Part shown: positions 61,477 to 64,000 of the stretch, in pieces | Layout of the letters: each line of letters opens with the position of its first letter | How positions within the stretch are numbered: position 1 is the stretch's first letter | Assembly: GCA_965237855.1 (NCBI GenBank) | Contig: CBDEGK010000008.1 | Location: 992,001-1,056,000 of the forward strand | DNA from: CBDEGK01 sp965237855 | GTDB taxonomy: Bacteria > Pseudomonadota > Gammaproteobacteria > Pseudomonadales > Halieaceae | Direction: 5' to 3' | Length of the DNA stretch: 64,000 bases | Position numbers and translations under genes: made by a program | The notes under the pieces: model-generated | The model's input: the letters and a program-made list of their open reading frames with translations, nothing else | Told to the model about the DNA's origin: nothing | Databases searched by the model: none

Positions 61477-62604
61477 TTAGCTCAGGCTGGCGACACTCTT
61501 CAGTATCAAGCTGACCAGCTGACTTTGTTGGTTCACACCGGTTTTTGAGAAGATCGCGCGCAGGTGCGCGCGCCCTGTGTTCTTGCTGATCCCCAGTTCC
61601 GTGCTGGCTGCCTCCAGGCTGGCACCGTTGGCCAGTGCCAGCGCCAATCTGGATTCCGCCGGTGTCATCGTGAATAACTCACCGAGGCTGGCAGGGGACG
61701 GGGTGGCTTGCAACAAGGGGTCGCTGATGAAAATTGCCAGCCTGGCCTGGCCGGCATAATTGGGGTCGCTGGCGATAGGTTTCGCCACCAATGCCAGCGG
61801 TGGGCGGCCACCATCACGATTAATTGACAAGGTCTGTGCCAGCCCTGAACTCTCCTCGCCTCCGACCTGAGAGATAATAGCTTTCAGGCGACGGTCTGTG
61901 GTGCTGGCGGACAAATATAGTCTTCCCTCTCTATTCAATATTGAATTGTCTACTGCCAGCAGCTGTTCCGCATCGGTATTGGTGTCCAGGATCTGGCGGT
62001 CGGCGCCGACAATAAAGCTGGCAACGGCGAGTCGGTTCATCGTATTGGCAAACAGTGACTTGTGGGTGCGCTCTTCCACCAACTGTCGGTATATATCCAC
62101 CGCCTGCACCAGGTGTGGTGCTAGCTGCTTGAGAAATATTTTGTCGGCGGCATCGAAATCTAACGCCTCACGGCCGCGTACCCATCTGAAGCTCGCAAGT
62201 AATTGCTCGGAGATTGGTAGGTCGATGCCCATGACATAGTGGGCATTACTGGGCCGCAGCAACTGCTGGTAGAACTCACTGTCTTCAAATACCTGTGGGT
62301 CGACAAATTCAGAGAGCGTTACCACTTCTCCCGGCGGCAAATTGATGAAAGGGTCGAGCTTGTGAAAATGGCTGCGATAGGGGTTCTCGATCTGCTCGGG
62401 ATCAATGGCGGTCAGTCCGGCACTGAACATAATGACTTGTTCGAGCTTGTGTTGAGGTCTCAGAATCAGCGTGCCGGAACTGGCGTTGAGGGCAGAGTTG
62501 AGGGCAGCGAGCGCGCCCGACCAACCATCTTCATGCCAACTGGCGCGATAGATTGCCTCAACCTGATCAGAAAACAGTTGAATAGTTGGACTCATGCGGC
62601 TCAT
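61477..62604 (-). CDS. LuxR family transcriptional regulator
   Basis: A 375-residue protein with a C-terminal LuxR helix-turn-helix (M-T-P-A-E-S-R-L-A-L-A-L-A-N-G, then L-G-I-S-K-N-T-G-R-A-H-L-R-A-I-F-S-K-T-G-V). The remaining 300 residues form a sensory part with a PAS-like region (about 190-270). A non-quorum-sensing type, with no autoinducer domain. It is divergent from the SDR gene and probably controls it. A second in-frame ATG lies at 62595. Confidence 0.85.
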   Translation of the reverse strand: MSRMSPTIQLFSDQVEAIYRASWHEDGWSGALAALNSALNASSGTLILRPQHKLEQVIMFSAGLTAIDPEQIENPYRSHFHKLDPFINLPPGEVVTLSEFVDPQVFEDSEFYQQLLRPSNAHYVMGIDLPISEQLLASFRWVRGREALDFDAADKIFLKQLAPHLVQAVDIYRQLVEERTHKSLFANTMNRLAVASFIVGADRQILDTNTDAEQLLAVDNSILNREGRLYLSASTTDRRLKAIISQVGGEESSGLAQTLSINRDGGRPPLALVAKPIASDPNYAGQARLAIFISDPLLQATPSPASLGELFTMTPAESRLALALANGASLEAASTELGISKNTGRAHLRAIFSKTGVNQQSQLVSLILKSVASLS

Positions 62605-62649
62605 CTTAACACCGGCTGAAGTAGGCGCTGGATTTACAGCTGCCGTGGG

Positions 62650-62670
62650 TGTTGAATGTGCACCTCAACA
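62650..62670. promoter_or_regulatory. Inverted repeat TGTTGA-N9-TCAACA, candidate LuxR-type site
   Basis: The six-base arms lie between the divergent LuxR-type and SDR genes, just upstream of the SDR ribosome site AGGAGGAAG. The position suits repression of the SDR gene. The arms are short. Confidence 0.3.
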
Positions 62671-62682
62671 GGAGGAAGTGAT

Positions 62683-63447
62683 ATGGCTGTTTATGCGATG
62701 ACAGGTGGAGCTACCGGCATCGGTGCTGCACTCAAGGAGCAATTGCGCCAACAGGGTGACACCGTGTTTGTAGTCGACATCAAAGACGGCGATATTGTTG
62801 CGGACCTTTCCACCCCAGAAGGCCGGCTGGCCGCTATCGAGGGTATCGAGGCGCTGGCGCCCGAGGGGCTGGATGGCTTTATTCCCTGTGCTGGCCTGGG
62901 ACCGCATGTGGGCAATCACGCCCTGGTAGCGAGAGTGAATTACTTTGCGGTGATCGCCACCATCGAAGGCCTGCGCGAATCGGTGGCAAAGAAGAATGGC
63001 AGTATCCTGTTGGTTTCCTCCAATTCTGCGCCGATGATGCCCAATGAAGATGAATTTGTGCAATTGTGCCTGACTGGTGACGAGGCGGCCGCCTGCGAGT
63101 TGGTCGATGGCCGCGATGGCCATACAGCCTACGCGGGCTCGAAACGCGCGATTACTATCTGGATGCGCCAGAACGTCAATGACTACGCCCGCGGCGGTGT
63201 CAGACTCAACGCGGTAGCGCCCGGGATCACTCGCACCCCACTATTTGAAGCAGGCCTGGAAAATGAAGAGTTTGGTCAGGCAATGCGCGATTTCAGTGAG
63301 ATGACCCCGGTGGGTCGCGATGGTCAGCCCGATGACATCGCCAATGTCATGCGCTTTTTGCTGAGCGCGGAGGCCAGTTTTGTCTGTGGTGCTGTAGTCT
63401 TTGCGGACGGTGGTACCGATGCCCTGATGCGCCCGGATAGTTTTTAA
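62683..63447 (+). CDS. SDR resembling 3-alpha-hydroxysteroid dehydrogenase/carbonyl reductase
   Basis: A 254-residue SDR. The cofactor motif is T-G-G-A-T-G-I-G, followed by V-V-D-I-K-D and A-D-L-S-T-P-E-G-R. The catalytic site is S-S-N-S near 112-115 and Tyr150-x3-Lys154 (Y-A-G-S-K). Several stretches (A-D-L-S-T, C-A-G-L-G-P, V-N-Y-F, D-A-L-M-R-P at the end) recall Comamonas HsdA, a 3-alpha-HSD/carbonyl reductase. Steroid or ketone oxidoreduction with NAD is likely. ATG 62683 follows AGGAGGAAG. Confidence 0.88.
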   Translation: MAVYAMTGGATGIGAALKEQLRQQGDTVFVVDIKDGDIVADLSTPEGRLAAIEGIEALAPEGLDGFIPCAGLGPHVGNHALVARVNYFAVIATIEGLRESVAKKNGSILLVSSNSAPMMPNEDEFVQLCLTGDEAAACELVDGRDGHTAYAGSKRAITIWMRQNVNDYARGGVRLNAVAPGITRTPLFEAGLENEEFGQAMRDFSEMTPVGRDGQPDDIANVMRFLLSAEASFVCGAVVFADGGTDALMRPDSF

Positions 63448-63497
63448 GCACCTAAACAGGTTCCGGTTGTCCGGGGTGGTTGCTGATAGGGCAGTAC

Positions 63498-64000
63498 TTA
63501 CTGAAATGGCAGCCTGGTTTTATGGGGATAGGTGAGTCGGTAAGCCTTGTCGTACACCGCGTTCGTATTTACTTCAGCATCGGCTTCAACCCGTCGGGAA
63601 ATCATAGTGACCGGGAACAGGTAGTACTCTGTAGCCGGCATGTGTAAAGCCCGGCTGCGCCCCAGCTTGTCCTGGTAAATGATCCATCTCATGCCCAGTT
63701 CCGCCGCCAGCAGGTCGCCGAGCACCACACCCATGGCCTGTAACTCGAGGGTCTGATCGGCTCGCACCAGTTGTCGATCCAGTAGCTTTTGCAAGATGGA
63801 CAGATCATTGGCCTTGTCGCCATTAATCTGCTGGCCAAAGTGGGTGCGTGCCAGGCTGTCTATGCGATCGCGCTGGCCCTGCATGAACCGCCGGTCGATG
63901 TTGGTCAACTGGGTAATCACGGGTTCGCCGGCGGCAGTGGTGGGGGCACTTAACAAGCTCAGGCTCAGGCTCAAAATCAGTAGTCTGGATAGGCAAAACA
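63498..64000 (-). CDS. DUF3806-type exported protein, N-terminus outside the window
   Basis: The C-terminal 158 residues are visible and resemble DUF3806 (R-D-R-I-D-S-L-A-R-T-H-F-G near the start, L-G-M-R-W-I-I-Y-Q-D and A-T-E-Y-Y-L-F-P mid-protein). The frame continues without stop to base 64000 with a hydrophobic Leu/Ser-rich stretch followed by A-A-G, so the visible start is inside a signal peptide and the true start lies beyond the edge. Function unknown. Confidence 0.7.
   Translation of the reverse strand, partial: FCLSRLLILSLSLSLLSAPTTAAGEPVITQLTNIDRRFMQGQRDRIDSLARTHFGQQINGDKANDLSILQKLLDRQLVRADQTLELQAMGVVLGDLLAAELGMRWIIYQDKLGRSRALHMPATEYYLFPVTMISRRVEADAEVNTNAVYDKAYRLTYPHKTRLPFQ

Noticed and set aside
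1..64000. CRISPR arrays, tRNA genes, insertion sequences
   Set aside because: No regularly spaced repeats, no tRNA cloverleaf or T-loop pattern, and no transposase-like reading frame were noticed; absence is by eye only.

Overview
The window reads as a moderately GC-rich gammaproteobacterial chromosome, most likely a marine member of the Cellvibrionales-type lineages (Halieaceae or Spongiibacteraceae). That placement is an inference. It rests on a complete gammaproteobacterial division and cell-wall (dcw) cluster, the YihY-ArsC-WrbA-DUF2069 gene order also known from Pseudomonas, and a flanking set of lipid, alkane and steroid-type oxidative genes. No tRNA, rRNA, insertion sequence, prophage or CRISPR array was seen.

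Layout. (1) 1-15 kb is a catabolic and redox region: an Old Yellow Enzyme fragment, a fatty-acid desaturase divergent from an AraC-type regulator, a choline-kinase-like phosphotransferase divergent from a phytoene-desaturase-like flavoenzyme across a long perfect inverted repeat, a TetR regulator divergent from a Nudix hydrolase, an SDR divergent from a CYP153-like P450, a 2OG-Fe(II) oxygenase and a TonB receptor. A minus-strand operon follows (YihY, TlpA-like, iodotyrosine-deiodinase-like nitroreductase, DUF1214). (2) 16.7-20.8 kb is a housekeeping plus-strand run: arsC-like, wrbA, DUF2069, sppA, efpL, dgkA. (3) 20.8-28.7 kb holds an RND efflux pair, a zinc alcohol dehydrogenase, a wax-ester synthase/DGAT and a MaoC hydratase. 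(4) rnpB at 28.7 kb marks the usual neighbour of mraZ, but about 5 kb of accessory genes lies between them. These are two tandem paralogous membrane proteins, a Rieske oxygenase with an in-frame amber codon, a peroxiredoxin-like gene with an in-frame UGA at its active-site Cys position, and a second P450.

(5) 33.9-50.6 kb is the dcw operon: mraZ, rsmH, ftsL, ftsI, murE, murF, mraY, murD, ftsW, murG, murC, ddlB, ftsQ, ftsA, ftsZ, nearly all overlapping or within a few bases of each other. It is preceded by a good sigma70-type promoter and four TGG-led repeats at exact 10-bp spacing that look like an MraZ operator. lpxC, normally downstream of ftsZ, is absent. The next genes are an M23 peptidase, secA, argJ and mutT. 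(6) 56-64 kb contains a DUF4214-cyclophilin fusion interrupted by UGA, an AsmA-like protein, GspA/GspB-type secretion assembly genes, a formyltransferase-fold protein, a small secreted acidic protein, a LuxR-type regulator divergent from a 3-alpha-hydroxysteroid-dehydrogenase-like SDR, and a partial DUF3806 protein.

The most notable observation is the candidate selenoprotein at 31825-32298. UGA occupies the first position of a U-P-F-C redox motif, and a 7-bp hairpin with a G-led loop begins its loop 17 nt after the UGA, the same distance as in E. coli fdhF. Two other interrupted genes in the window (amber in the Rieske gene, UGA in DUF4214-cyclophilin) look instead like ordinary nonsense substitutions or sequence errors.
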